DNA of 22,722 nt from Gymnopus androsaceus JB14 (Eukaryota > Basidiomycota > Agaricomycetes > Agaricales > Omphalotaceae). The stretch lies in assembly GCA_009733575.1 (NCBI GenBank), contig ML770012.1:2943-25664 (forward strand). Direction: 5' to 3'. Every line of letters begins with the position of its first letter. Position 1 is the stretch's first letter. This document shows, piece by piece, positions 7,571 to 15,820 of this stretch. Made by a program: the position numbers and the translations under genes. A model generated the notes under the pieces. That model was not told the origin of the DNA and did no database searches. It saw only the letters and a list, made by a program, of their open reading frames with translations.

Positions 7571-9760
7571 GCATCACTGATCTCATGTCGCTGTTGCGAA
7601 AACGTATATCAGCGAATACCCATACTGACAAGGAATTCATCATGTACTGGCCGATGCAAAACTCATGCCCTCAGGGAATCCCTATGGCCATAATACTGTA
7701 AAATAATTCATTCATGCAAAATCTGTGCAAAGTTAGATCAGACATCAAATTCTAGACAATGTTAGATTTTCAGGCACGCGCGGGAGATGTTTGATATTTT
7801 GCGCACAGCAAAGTTTGATTTTCAATGTTAAATTTTGACAGTGTTAGATTTTCCACGGTGTGCAATGACATTAGATTTTCTACAATGTTCCATAGTTCCT
7901 AGAAGTATGGGCACTAGATTAGATTTAGCACTGAATTGTTATGCCTCTTCCAGGGTCCTTCCTCTTTTGGTACGGTAGATAATGCCACATGACCTAACAT
8001 GATGATAGAGTTATGACAATGTAGGGAAATAAGATAAAGATATCAAAACTGTTATTTCTCTAAGTCCATCATGTGCACTTGGTCACTGCCCCGCTGGTGC
8101 ACCTCCACACTCTGTTCAAGATCAAGTCCAGTAGTTAGTTCGTAGTAACAATTTAAGTAATAAGTATTAGTACAGTAAAGTATACTAAAGGTCATTGGAG
8201 AAAATAAGTATATTCATCCCCAACTCATTCCTACATTGTCATAACTCTATCATCATGTTAGGTCATGTGGCGTTATCTGCAGTACCGAAAGAGGAAGGAC
8301 CCTGGAAAAGGCATAACAATTCAGTGCTAAATCTAATTTAGTGCCCATACTTCTAGGAACTATGGAACATTGTAGAAAACCTACGTCATTGTTGCGCCCG
8401 CAGAAAATCTAACACCATTGAAATTTTAACATTGAAAATCAAACTTTGCCATGTACGCAAAACATCTAATATCCCTGTGCACGTGCCAAAAATCTAACAT
8501 TGTTGAGAATTTGATATCTGATCTAACTTTGCCAGATTTTGCATGAATGAATGATTTTACAGGATTATGGCCATAAATCCCTCTGTACCAATGGATCAGG
8601 AATGAAAGCGTTTTTGGCTCACACTAAAGGCTTTCATTGATTTCCCCCTGCAATGACCTCCAAGCACTTGATGGCAAGATTGATCCAGAGAAAGCACAAC
8701 AACAGTTTGTCCTAGAAGAGATCCTGGCACAATGGAACAACCTGGAGAGCGTTGGTTCAAAGCATTGGGCTTTCCTCAAGCAATGTATGTCTGTTGCTAT
8801 CATATATACATTCATGCTGAATTTTCTGTACTAGTAGTACGTCCAGAAACAGCCACCCCTTCAGTGTTGTATACATGTAGCATTAGTGATGAACAGAAAG
8901 ATCCAATAGTCCATGATTTGGTCAGCTTCTATTTTGGCTGGACATAATTTGATGTTCATTTAATGATTTTTTCCAGGTGCTCATGAGGGATAACTACTGG
9001 TGTCTCATGTCTGGGACAACAATGAGTAATACCTCCAAGCATTGACAACATATGTGCCTGGATCCCGAAGATGATGCCATGCTTGAAGACACCATGGGTC
9101 CATTACAGGTAGCCTATGGGATGCCTCCTGGACTTCTGGAGACAGTATAGTTTGCTATTCCTTTATCATTTTCAATGGAGAAGCTCACGGTTCACCTGCA
9201 GGCTTGGAGTATGCTGGAGGCAATAACAGGCATGTTTTTTGAGGGTTGGAAAGCAGATTGCCCCAAGAATGCTCTTGTTGTATTGTCCAGCCTCCAAGTG
9301 TCTTCCTTGGAAAGTTCAAGCTGTATTTTGAACTCAACAAGGATGTGCATCCCTGTTATTTCTATTTTATCTCTTTGAAGTTGCATGATACAGAAACGTT
9401 TCATTGTTTGTGGTTGGATGTCTCCTCACAAAGCCAACCCAATCACATCATTGCGTGGTCTTGCTTCTGCGTACTACTTAACATCCACCTGCAACAAGGA
9501 AGGGGTTCTCCTTGATCAGGCTCTGTACCTACCACCTCCTCTCCGCTCTGATGAGCCTCATGTACCTTTCCTGGATTTCAAGTTCTTCCATCTGCATTGA
9601 CTGATTGGGGATGTTTTTTTGAAGATGGCATCTGTTGACCTGGATGTACTTGAATCAGATGACAATGAGGAGGAGGAGGAAGTTCTTAACAAGAAGAACA
9701 TCTATAGGGTTCTGGACAAGCTTGACTGGGAAAGTACCAAGGACTGAGATGGTCTTGAGC
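7571..9760 (+). pseudogene. Unidentified gene fragment, block A copy (split by the 891-bp element)
   Basis: 7571-7683 and 8575-9760 align to 19393-20687. Coding character is visible in pieces: K-I-D-P-E-K-A-Q-Q-Q-F-V-L-E-E-I-L and W-N-N-L-E-S-V-G-S-K-H-W-A-F-L-K (8680-8780), P-L-Q-V-A-Y-G-M-P-P-G-L (9100-9135), K-F-K-L-Y-F-E-L-N-K-D-V (9312-9347), and G-L-A-S-A-Y-Y-L-T-S-T-C-N-K-E-G (9458-9505). Short intron-like gaps separate the pieces. An extra C near 8645 and other indels break the frame relative to copy B. I do not recognise the family. It was a multi-exon gene and is dead here. Confidence 0.6.
7684..8574. mobile_element. 891-bp long-inverted-repeat (foldback/MITE) element, hAT-like target duplication
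   Basis: Left arm 7684-8025 and right arm 8230-8574 are inverted copies of about 345 bp around a 204-bp spacer. The ends read ATGGCCATAATACTGTAAAA on the left and, complemented, ATGGCCATAATCCTGTAAAA on the right. It is flanked by AATCCCT on both sides (7677-7683, 8576-8582), or 8 bp with one mismatch. Block B has the uninterrupted site at 19501-19507, which confirms insertion. The arms carry many TTAGATTT motifs. There is no transposase frame. A 7-8 bp duplication suggests hAT, but the superfamily is not certain. Confidence 0.9.
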
Positions 9761-9764
9761 TTCG

Positions 9765-9860
9765 GTGGTGACTACAAGTTTGATGGAAAAGCTGGATATG
9801 TTGTTTTCTTTGGAGACATGCTTCATAGGTCATATGACACTGTATTCCAATCTGGTGTGA
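9765..9860 (+). pseudogene. Transketolase C-terminal exon fragment, block A copy
   Basis: Encodes F-D-G-K-A-G-Y-V-V-F-F-G-D-M-L-H-R-S-Y-D-T-V, matching the first visible exon of the transketolase gene (positions 34-93 of the window). Homology stops after the D-T-V codons. A short further match (CAGACAGGAGGGCT) reappears about 260 bp later at 10117, so the source exon seems to have been split by an insertion. Same strand as the parent gene. Confidence 0.7.
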
Positions 9861-10639
9861 TGCTGCAACAAGCTCTGTACTTGTGCAAGCGTGAGTTCAA
9901 TGGGATAATCCCAAAAGGGTTTCTGGTTGGTCCGAACCCATCATTTGAGTGTTGATAAGCTGAATCCGAGCTCAGCACATAGAGGGATTGACTGAGGAAA
10001 ACTGATCTGAATTGCAAAGCACTTGTAGCTAGTACTTAAGTACTGTAAGTAATCCAATCAACTACCAAATCCAGAAGGACTTGTTGAGATTCATGCACAC
10101 TATGAAGCTCAACAGCAGACAGGAGGGCTGGGTTTGACAATTATTTATTTATTTATTTTGCGTTTTTGCCATGGCAGAGTTGTCTTGACTTGTTGGAGTT
10201 GTGGTGTTCAGTATTACTGGGTAGCTTGGGTTCGTGTTGAAGTAGGCATACATTTCATGGAGGTGTGCAAGGAACGATGAACATGCAAGTGCAAAATGGT
10301 AATGGAGTTGCTTAGAGGGGAGAGGGAGGAGAGATGTTCACAATGTTGCTTACCTCTCGAAAGGTTCAATTCATTTCTTTTTGTTTGTATAATTGTACTT
10401 ATACTACATATTCATATTCATATTTGACAATTCATTCTCAATTATAGTTTATATAGTTTATTGCACCCTTCTCCGGAACTCTTCCAAGTAACAATAGTCA
10501 TTGTCTGCCCTACATTATTATAAGGACCACACTAGTTCTGAAGCGATTCTGAGTAGGAGGAGGGAAGAGAGAAGAGAGAAGGGACTCGGGAAGGGGAGAC
10601 AAACCAGACAGCATCAAGGTTCTGGAGACAATAAAAACA
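9861..10639. other. Duplicated non-coding sequence of block A
   Basis: Aligns throughout with 20773-21635. It includes a TTTA microsatellite at 10139-10159 and purine-rich runs at 10310-10335 and 10553-10600. The short frame continuing from the transketolase fragment stops at 9955. No gene is supported. Confidence 0.55.
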
Positions 10640-10762
10640 CTGGTTCGCATACCTTCTTACACTAGGACAATGGCTTTTCTTTCACTATGTCCCGATAAAT
10701 AACTGTAATCATACACTGATCCATAACGGAGTGGATGTGGTTCCCTTGTGTGATCCATACCT
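10640..10762 (-). pseudogene. 3' end fragment of the internally repeated protein gene
   Basis: Aligns to 21635-21757, the last coding part of the gene at 21640-22722. The H-P-L-R-Y-G-S-V-Y-D-Y region is preserved, but the ending V-L-V is followed by a TAA. The copy is cut off abruptly at 10762, where zinc-finger last-exon sequence begins on the other strand. Confidence 0.75.
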
Positions 10763-10880
10763 CGTCTCAGAAAGATGACTAAATTGCAAAGGGAAATTAT
10801 TAAAGGGAAATCATTAAATTAAGGCAAAACAGGGAGAGCTAGATAAGTTGAAGGATTGTAATGAGTCTTTGAAGAGACGT
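10763..10880 (+). pseudogene. Copy 2 of the zinc-finger gene's last (coiled-coil) exon
   Basis: Begins CGTCTCAGAAAGATGAC, aligning to 18416 onward, and continues to TTTGAAGAGACG. An internal duplication of AAAGGGAAAT.ATTAAA (10787-10816) breaks the frame. It ends about 20 bp before the stop codon of the secreted-protein gene. The junction of right-hand gene end to zinc-finger last exon suggests an unequal or tandem rearrangement. Confidence 0.7.
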
Positions 10881-10902
10881 AGGTACAAAACTCAAAGTTC
10901 CA

Positions 10903-11557
10903 TTAAAAGATAAGGGCAAAAATGTTTGAGTCTGCAAGAGGAGAGCAGCTTTCCAATGAGGACTGGATCTCCTGAAGTTGTGTCCATGCTAGCGCAGGTG
11001 GACTCAGCGCTGGCGGACGAATCACACAACCTTCTGCCAAGATGTCTCCCAGAATAGCATTTGTGCTGCAAATCTCGCAACTGACATTAAACAACTGCGA
11101 CCTTGTAACGAGAAACGAAGACACATTAGCATTGACCTTGTAGGATAAAATTTCCTTTGAAAAGGTTTAACTTACGATTGAAGAGCAGACTGTTCGTTAT
11201 TCAAGAGAATATCAGTTCCAGTAACAGTGGCAACTAGGCCACTGGTGATATCCCTGTTAGGTAGAGTTTGGTTAGTAAATCTTGCGAATCGGTAGGTAGT
11301 AGAGGGCTAGCCCAGACTAACTGGATGTAGTAGTATGAGCCATTCGGTTGAAGGTACCAATTCGGTGCGGCCGAGCCAGACGACCTGATGACAATATCAT
11401 CGGCATCAAGAAGACCCCATTCCAATCCATCGGCAGATGCACTCGCGATGGACACAGCTTCACCTTGAGCATTGGGGTTGCACAAACTTGAGTATGCTCC
11501 CATGCTCGTGGCGAGGAGAACGGTTGAAAAAAGTATGGAGGTGGAAAATTTGAACAT
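10903..11557 (-). CDS. Small secreted protein (170 aa), function unknown
   Basis: Three exons on the minus strand: 11557-11322, 11253-11176 and 11101-10903 (stop TAA 10905-10903). Introns are 68 bp (donor GTTAGT, branch TTACTAAC, acceptor TAACAG) and 74 bp (donor GTAAGT, acceptor ACAAG). The splice phases agree and give 170 residues without stops. The first 20 or so residues, M-F-K-F-S-T-S-I-L-F-S-T-V-L-L-A-T-S-M-G-A, form a clear signal peptide, so the product is exported. The mature part has C-N-P-N-A-Q-G-E-A-V-S-I, E-W-G-L-L, D-I-T-S-G-L-V-A-T-V-T-G and Q-L-F-N-V-S-C-E-I-C, a layout seen in basidiomycete secreted proteins with a lectin-like beta-trefoil feel. That fold is a guess. The ATG at 11557 is chosen because it starts the signal peptide and lies about 75 bp after a TATA box. 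Confidence 0.75.
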
Positions 11558-11627
11558 GTTGATGAAAGGTGGAGGATCTTCGAAGATGAGTGTCGAAGAT
11601 GATGAAGAATTAAGAATCTTGTGGGGG

Positions 11628-11637
11628 TTCTTATACC
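11628..11637 (-). promoter_or_regulatory. TATA box of the secreted-protein gene
   Basis: GGTATAAGAA on the minus strand, about 75 bp upstream of the ATG at 11557 and at the inner edge of the 69-bp tandem duplication. Confidence 0.5.
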
Positions 11638-11772
11638 TTTTACAAGCGGCGAAAATACCCCGCACTCTAGAGAAAGAAAAAAAAATTATACAATTCTGGA
11701 TACACCTTTTCCAAGCGGTGACAATACCCCGCACTCTAGAAAAAGAAATATATATTGTATAATTCTGGATAC
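11635..11772. repeat. 69-bp tandem duplication in the secreted-protein promoter
   Basis: Units 11635-11703 and 11704-11772 have equal length and differ at few positions. Each holds AAGCGG, a CCCCGC core (11658-11663 and 11727-11732) and ATTCTGGATAC. On the gene's strand the core reads GCGGGG, which fits the SYGGRG site of CreA/Mig1-type carbon catabolite repressors. Regulation by such a factor is inference. Confidence 0.85.
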
Positions 11773-11799
11773 ATGAGCAAACTTGCGGACGGGGACTTC

Positions 11800-11880
11800 T
11801 GTGACACCCCGTGGCACTCAGGGGAAAGTGATAAATATCTGAGTCGGACGGATCGAACGGTTCCTCCGAGCCAGCACTAC
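11800..11880 (-). repeat. SINE-like copy 1
   Basis: On the minus strand it contains GTTCGATCCG, a tRNA B-box-like sequence, followed by ATATTTATCACTTT and TGAGTGCCAC. The same string order appears at 12500-12562. Confidence 0.4.
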
Positions 11881-12114
11881 TTTTCTCCCCAACACGCAGT
11901 TCCTGGTCCAAAGTTTAAGCTGAGCTTTCTTGGTCCCAAACGGTAATCACCATAATATATCGCCTAAGAATGGAAATAACTAGCCGCGGGCATCCTCAGG
12001 GGCAAGTAAAAAAATTTTCAAAGTCTCGAAACTGCAAGCCGGATGTGAATGGACCACTTGAACTTGAGTTGAACCGAAGTCTTAGTCTGACCGAAACCTA
12101 TGTCACTCCGTTGT

Positions 12115-12275
12115 CACCTTGATAGCCCTCAAGTGATGTTCCTGGATCTCAGTGGGCGGATCGAACCCGTTCTCTGCTGGCTCGAGCTGCATGAACGGCG
12201 CCGACTTAAGTTCGGCTTACAAGTGGCCAGCTACGAGAGACGGTTAACGTCCAAGCCACTTTCTTAGGCTAAATG
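12115..12275 (-). repeat. SINE-like copy 2 with A-box and B-box
   Basis: On the minus strand TGGCTTGGACGTTAACCG (A-box-like, at 12258-12241) is followed by GGGTTCGATCC (B-box, 12168-12158) and then CCACTGAGATCC. The A-box region resembles the TGGCxxAGTGGTTAA start of Leu/Ser-type tRNAs, so a tRNA-derived SINE head is likely. No complete tRNA fold is seen. Confidence 0.45.
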
Positions 12276-12499
12276 GCATCAATATAATCTAAGTCTTTCT
12301 AAGAGTCTCAGGGAATGTTTACCAATGGTCAGAATACTGAGATTGGAGCAATGGGCCAAAGTTTAAAAAATTCCTGATCAAGTAGGGCACCTCATCGCTC
12401 GACGCGTGGCACGCTCTACTACAAGATAAAAATATCATATAAGTAATTCAGTATACAGCTCGGATGGTGAGTACGGTTAGAGCCGCGCTAAAAGGTCTG

Positions 12500-12680
12500 G
12501 ACACCCAGTGACACTCAGGGTAAAGTGATAAATATCAGGATCTGCAGTGGGACAGATCGAACAGTCCCTCGGGATTAAAGCCCTGGTGAGAGGGGATGTG
12601 TAGTCAAGTTGCCCAAACGGCGACTCGGATAATCAAAGAAGCGATTAACGCAAGGGCCCAACGGCACAGTGGAAAGGAAT
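12500..12680 (-). repeat. SINE-like copy 3
   Basis: Shares with copy 1 the string (on +) CACTCAGGG.AAAGTGATAA ATATC, and a B-box-like GTTCGATC on the minus strand (12562-12555). Upstream on the minus strand TTGGGCCCTTGCGTTAATCG matches the A-box side of copy 2. The three copies differ a lot, so the family is old. Confidence 0.4.
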
Positions 12681-12999
12681 ACGAAAGTCAAGAGTGAGGT
12701 AGACCCCTCAGGGCCATACCACCCGAGACGCTCCCAATATTATTGTCTACAAACGCCGCGACCCAGTAACGGTCTGTCCGGACATTCAATCCAATTTAGG
12801 CTATTGCAAAATTGAGCGAAACGAAGGATACCGGCGCAATATCTTTGTGGTATCGGCAAGTGCTTGACTTAACGCCTTTTCAATACGTTGCCTCGCGCTG
12901 TGCGTTTCCGGTCCAACGAGCACGGTGTTTTCAGGCCTGCATTCAGTCTCAAGAGGACGCGAAGAACTATCTGCGATCTCGCGATATTTTAAACCTTAC
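12681..12999. other. No gene supported
   Basis: A plus-strand frame at 12812-13108 overlaps the retroelement relic that follows and has no motif. It probably includes the 3' part of that relic. Confidence 0.4.
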
Positions 13000-13496
13000 A
13001 CAGACGCGTTTCTGGCGTCGTAATTGGAGCGATCTGCGTATGCGGAATGGAGAGAGAGCCAAATGCATGAAGGGTTGTTGTAGGTGGATTGGACGCAGTG
13101 CAACTTGAGACAGTACTGTAGGTGCAAATAAATGAAAAGGATTAGCGATGCGGAACAACGGTGCTTGAGCCAGAACGGGTTCGCCGCTGAAGGAATATAT
13201 TCCCTTTCTGTGTGAATAAACGAAAATCCAAGAAGCACTGCAATTACGTCGAATTGATTCAATACTTGGGACTGGGCTTTATTTATAGCGTCGATAGTAC
13301 CCTTGTTATCTGAATGAATAGGAAGAAAAATGTCGTGGTATCCCAAGGAGTCGAGAGAGTAAGCGAGGAGTTTGATTACCACAGTTTCGAGCCAACATAT
13401 ATCTTGACCTGGAAGCTTCCAGCTCGGATAAAAGCGAAACGCTGCCCAAAGCTTGCCAATCTTGATGCTGATTCCTCATTCTGTAGGTGCGTCAGT
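13000..13496 (-). pseudogene. RNase H domain relic of a DIRS-like or related retroelement
   Basis: On the minus strand from 13496 the reading is T-D-A-P-T-E-stop-G-I, then I-G-K-L-W-A-A-F-R-F-Y, K-L-P-G-Q-D-I-C-W-L-E-T-V, H-S-D-N-K-G-T-I-D-A-I and Y-I-P-S-A-A-N-P. This is the RNase H pattern of fungal DIRS-type elements with the D...E...D acids in order (DAPTE, LETV, SDN). The TGA after T-E stands where a tryptophan (TGG) is usual. After A-A-N-P the frame shifts by one and continues degenerately to about 13000. No tyrosine recombinase or reverse-transcriptase palm is visible. Confidence 0.6.
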
Positions 13497-13718
13497 GTGC
13501 TGATAACATTATCAAAGAAATCAGTACGTATTCACTGAAAGCAAAGGTGTTAGGAACCGGGTTTAAGGGAATGAAAACGGCCAGTAACGGCGTTGATTCG
13601 ACGAGTTTCTACGGTAAAGTACAAGGCTATTTGAGTAGTAAAGTAAGGAGCTAAAATAAGGAGAGGTAAGATGAGTTAATCCGGAATGAGACAAAACCTT
13701 CCTATATGCGTGCAAAGG

Positions 13719-15024
13719 TTAATCCTCCGGGTTCCGAGAGTCTAATGCGGAGCGAGAGGACGCATGTATGCATATGGGAGTGAACGGGAGTCGACGGGAG
13801 TGAGGGTAAGGACCGAAATCCTTACAAAAGGACTTTAAACTCAACGCACACCACAGCCAGAGTCCTATGATACCAACTGCGAGATAGATGAACTGCAGAT
13901 GGCAGTGCATCCGGGAGAGCCCTTGAATAACCACCACACTCGACCAGCTAGATTAACTAATTGGCATATCACAAAAACTTCGAAGAGGTTGTGTTACGTA
14001 CCAATCATAAGAGTCATCAACATATGGCGTTCACGATCTCGAAGTACCGCTGCGGCCTGCTGGTGTTAATGAATTTACCGAACAACCCAATTTGAGGTGC
14101 AACGAAGTGCGAATATATCTGGGCGATTGCATTAACAATACTGAGTACTGAAGGCGGACAAACCGGGAAACGCAAAACTCACACATATCTTTGACTGAAC
14201 CTATGAGCAAGAGCATAGGGAGAAGCACTATCTTCCGAGATCCCCAGATTGCATATACACGGTAAAGCCACACAAGAGTAAAGGAAGATCCGGGAAAGAT
14301 CGAGGTAGCAAGTAGAAAACAAACCAGATCACCTAGAATGTTGGACAGTAAATTGCAGTAAGTGGGTATATCTTGAGCAAGTTCTCGCACTTACTCTGCA
14401 ATTACGAAGGCGATTGATTCGATAGACCTACAAGTGGTTACTTTCTGGTACTTGTACTGCGAATTACTGCCCAACAATCATCCATGGCTTTTTTACCATC
14501 AGAATAGTATACATTATTGCGTACGCTTCGCAAACCAGATCATAGGTTATGTTTATTGTTGCAAGAACGAACAAAACTATAATCACTGGTAAGATGAATT
14601 TTTTCACAGAAGGAATGTGGAACTTCCGAGGTAGAATCTACACGGCGGGGCCAAAAAGTACGGTGCAAGCCCTTAATAGAAAGATAGTGGGATGATGGAG
14701 GTGCTGCGCTTAATTCCGTCTATAAATATTTTTAGCACGCTATGGAGCATCGAAAGTTGACTGGGAAGACGCACCATCACTACAACTATTCGATGAAGTG
14801 CGTATTTCGTAGGAGCTGATTCCATTCTATGCTTTCGGACTTGGGATAGATTGCTGCGATAGAGGATCACAATTATAAAGCAACTTCTGCATTCTTCTGA
14901 ATACGGAAAACGCAGCTTCGATCAACGTGCCAGTAGATGTAGATGTAAATGTGGAGGATGGTAAGTAGATCGTCGCCAAAATAACCCTTGCATTTGGCGG
15001 ACCAAATGATCTATATGATGACAT
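13719..15024 (-). pseudogene. Multi-spanning membrane protein gene of a basidiomycete family, probably decayed
   Basis: A start at ATG 15024 gives M-S-S-Y-R-S-F-G-P-P-N-A-R. Around 14640-14472 a segment reads L-P-R-K-F-H-I-P-S, then a hydrophobic helix I-L-P-V-I-I-V-L-F-V-L-A-T-I-N-I, then Y-D-L-V. At 14345-14190 it reads L-G-D-L, then L-Y-R-V-Y-A-I-W-G-S-R-K-I-V-L-L-P-M-L-L-L-I-G. The pair 'hydrophobic helix with a YDLV end' and 'GDxxxxYRxYxIWxRxxxVxxLPxLLLI' is typical of the large basidiomycete seven-helix family of unknown function. Exons are short with GT-AG candidates, but between G-D-L-V and W-L-Y-R an intron-like gap lacks an AG acceptor. The 3' half (below 14140) no longer resembles the family. 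The coordinates span all recognisable pieces. Confidence 0.45.
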
Positions 15025-15497
15025 TTCGCTTGCTGATAGTTAGTGTAGTGGTTTAGTGCAGCGGAAGTTTTGATAAATCAATTGGTTCAACGATCATTGA
15101 AGGATTCGGACACTTTTGTTTCCACGTTTCGAACCTTTCATCCACCACCTCAGGAGTTCCTTCACATGTTCTGTTTGTCTAGTTTTCCATGATGGGCATC
15201 ATGATCCCGGGCAGCGGGAGGCTTCTTTTCACTTTGTGAAACCAGGCCACCAGAAGCTCACGTAGAACCCCACTCGAGAATAGCGTCCCGCCACAGCATC
15301 ATTTGAGCCGGCGTGAACCGAATTTTTTTGTACCATTTAACTAAGCATGAAGCAAGTGCGATTCGTGAAGCTCAACGTTGATGATTTTTCACGGAAAACT
15401 TTTCGGATTTTCTTTTGCAATTTTTTGCGTCTGACCGGAAAAGGTTCTGCAAGAGCTTCCGGGGTCCTTTCGCAGCCTTGAGAATAGTGCTTGAAGA

Positions 15498-15820
15498 GTG
15501 CAGTTTTATTTGCTAAACACCTCCAGGAAGGAAGGACACGGTCCGTTCTACGTTGGCGATAAACAACCGACGTTTTGTCCGACAGCTTGTTGGTCGGCAG
15601 GATCTCAATTTTCCATCAGTATGTCCGGTTACACATCGACGAATCGTGTATTGGTCTGCTGGGAAAGTATTGAAGGTCCATACTTTGTACGTTTGGGTGA
15701 AAGCATCAGAGGAAGAATAGGCGCTCAGAGCGCTCATTTACTTTGTTACTACCACGACGATCTATATATTGAGTCTGACTACGGGAAACAACTACTAACA
15801 CTGGAGCGGGCTTGTTTCGA
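15498..15820 (+). CDS. Possible exon of a hypothetical protein
   Basis: The open frame contains H-G-P-F-Y-V-G-D-K-Q-P-T-F-C-P-T-A-C-W and, later, Y-Y-H-D-D-L-Y-I-E-S-D-Y-G-K-Q. It ends at a good donor, GAG|GTGAGTAGG (donor at 15823), followed by a C/T-rich stretch as in an intron. Composition looks coding. No family was recognised, and neither the start nor a following exon could be fixed. It could be an old gene fragment. Confidence 0.3.

Larger units (their letters stand above)
5000..10762. repeat. Segmental duplication block A (decayed copy)
   Basis: Once three insertions are removed, this block is collinear with 17655-21757 (block B). It contains the zinc-finger gene tail, its 3' flank, an unidentified gene fragment, a transketolase fragment, non-coding sequence, and the last exon end of the right-hand gene. 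The right border is abrupt at about 10762, inside a coding exon. The left border is near 5000. Confidence 0.85.

Noticed and set aside
7571..7701. The open frame of the reverse-transcriptase fragment continuing to 7701
   Set aside because: This tail is block A gene-fragment DNA and the first bases of the 891-bp element, joined by chance in one frame.
11234..11911. 225-codon minus-strand frame with the secreted protein inside
   Set aside because: The upstream part crosses the 69-bp promoter repeat and the TATA box. The signal peptide begins at the ATG at 11557, and the downstream end reads into intron 1.
12155..12260. Possible tRNA gene (B-box and A-box motifs)
   Set aside because: No full cloverleaf: the distance between the boxes and the missing acceptor-stem pairing do not fit a working tRNA. 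Treated as SINE-like.
12812..13108. 98-codon plus-strand frame
   Set aside because: It has no family motif and overlaps the minus-strand retroelement relic.
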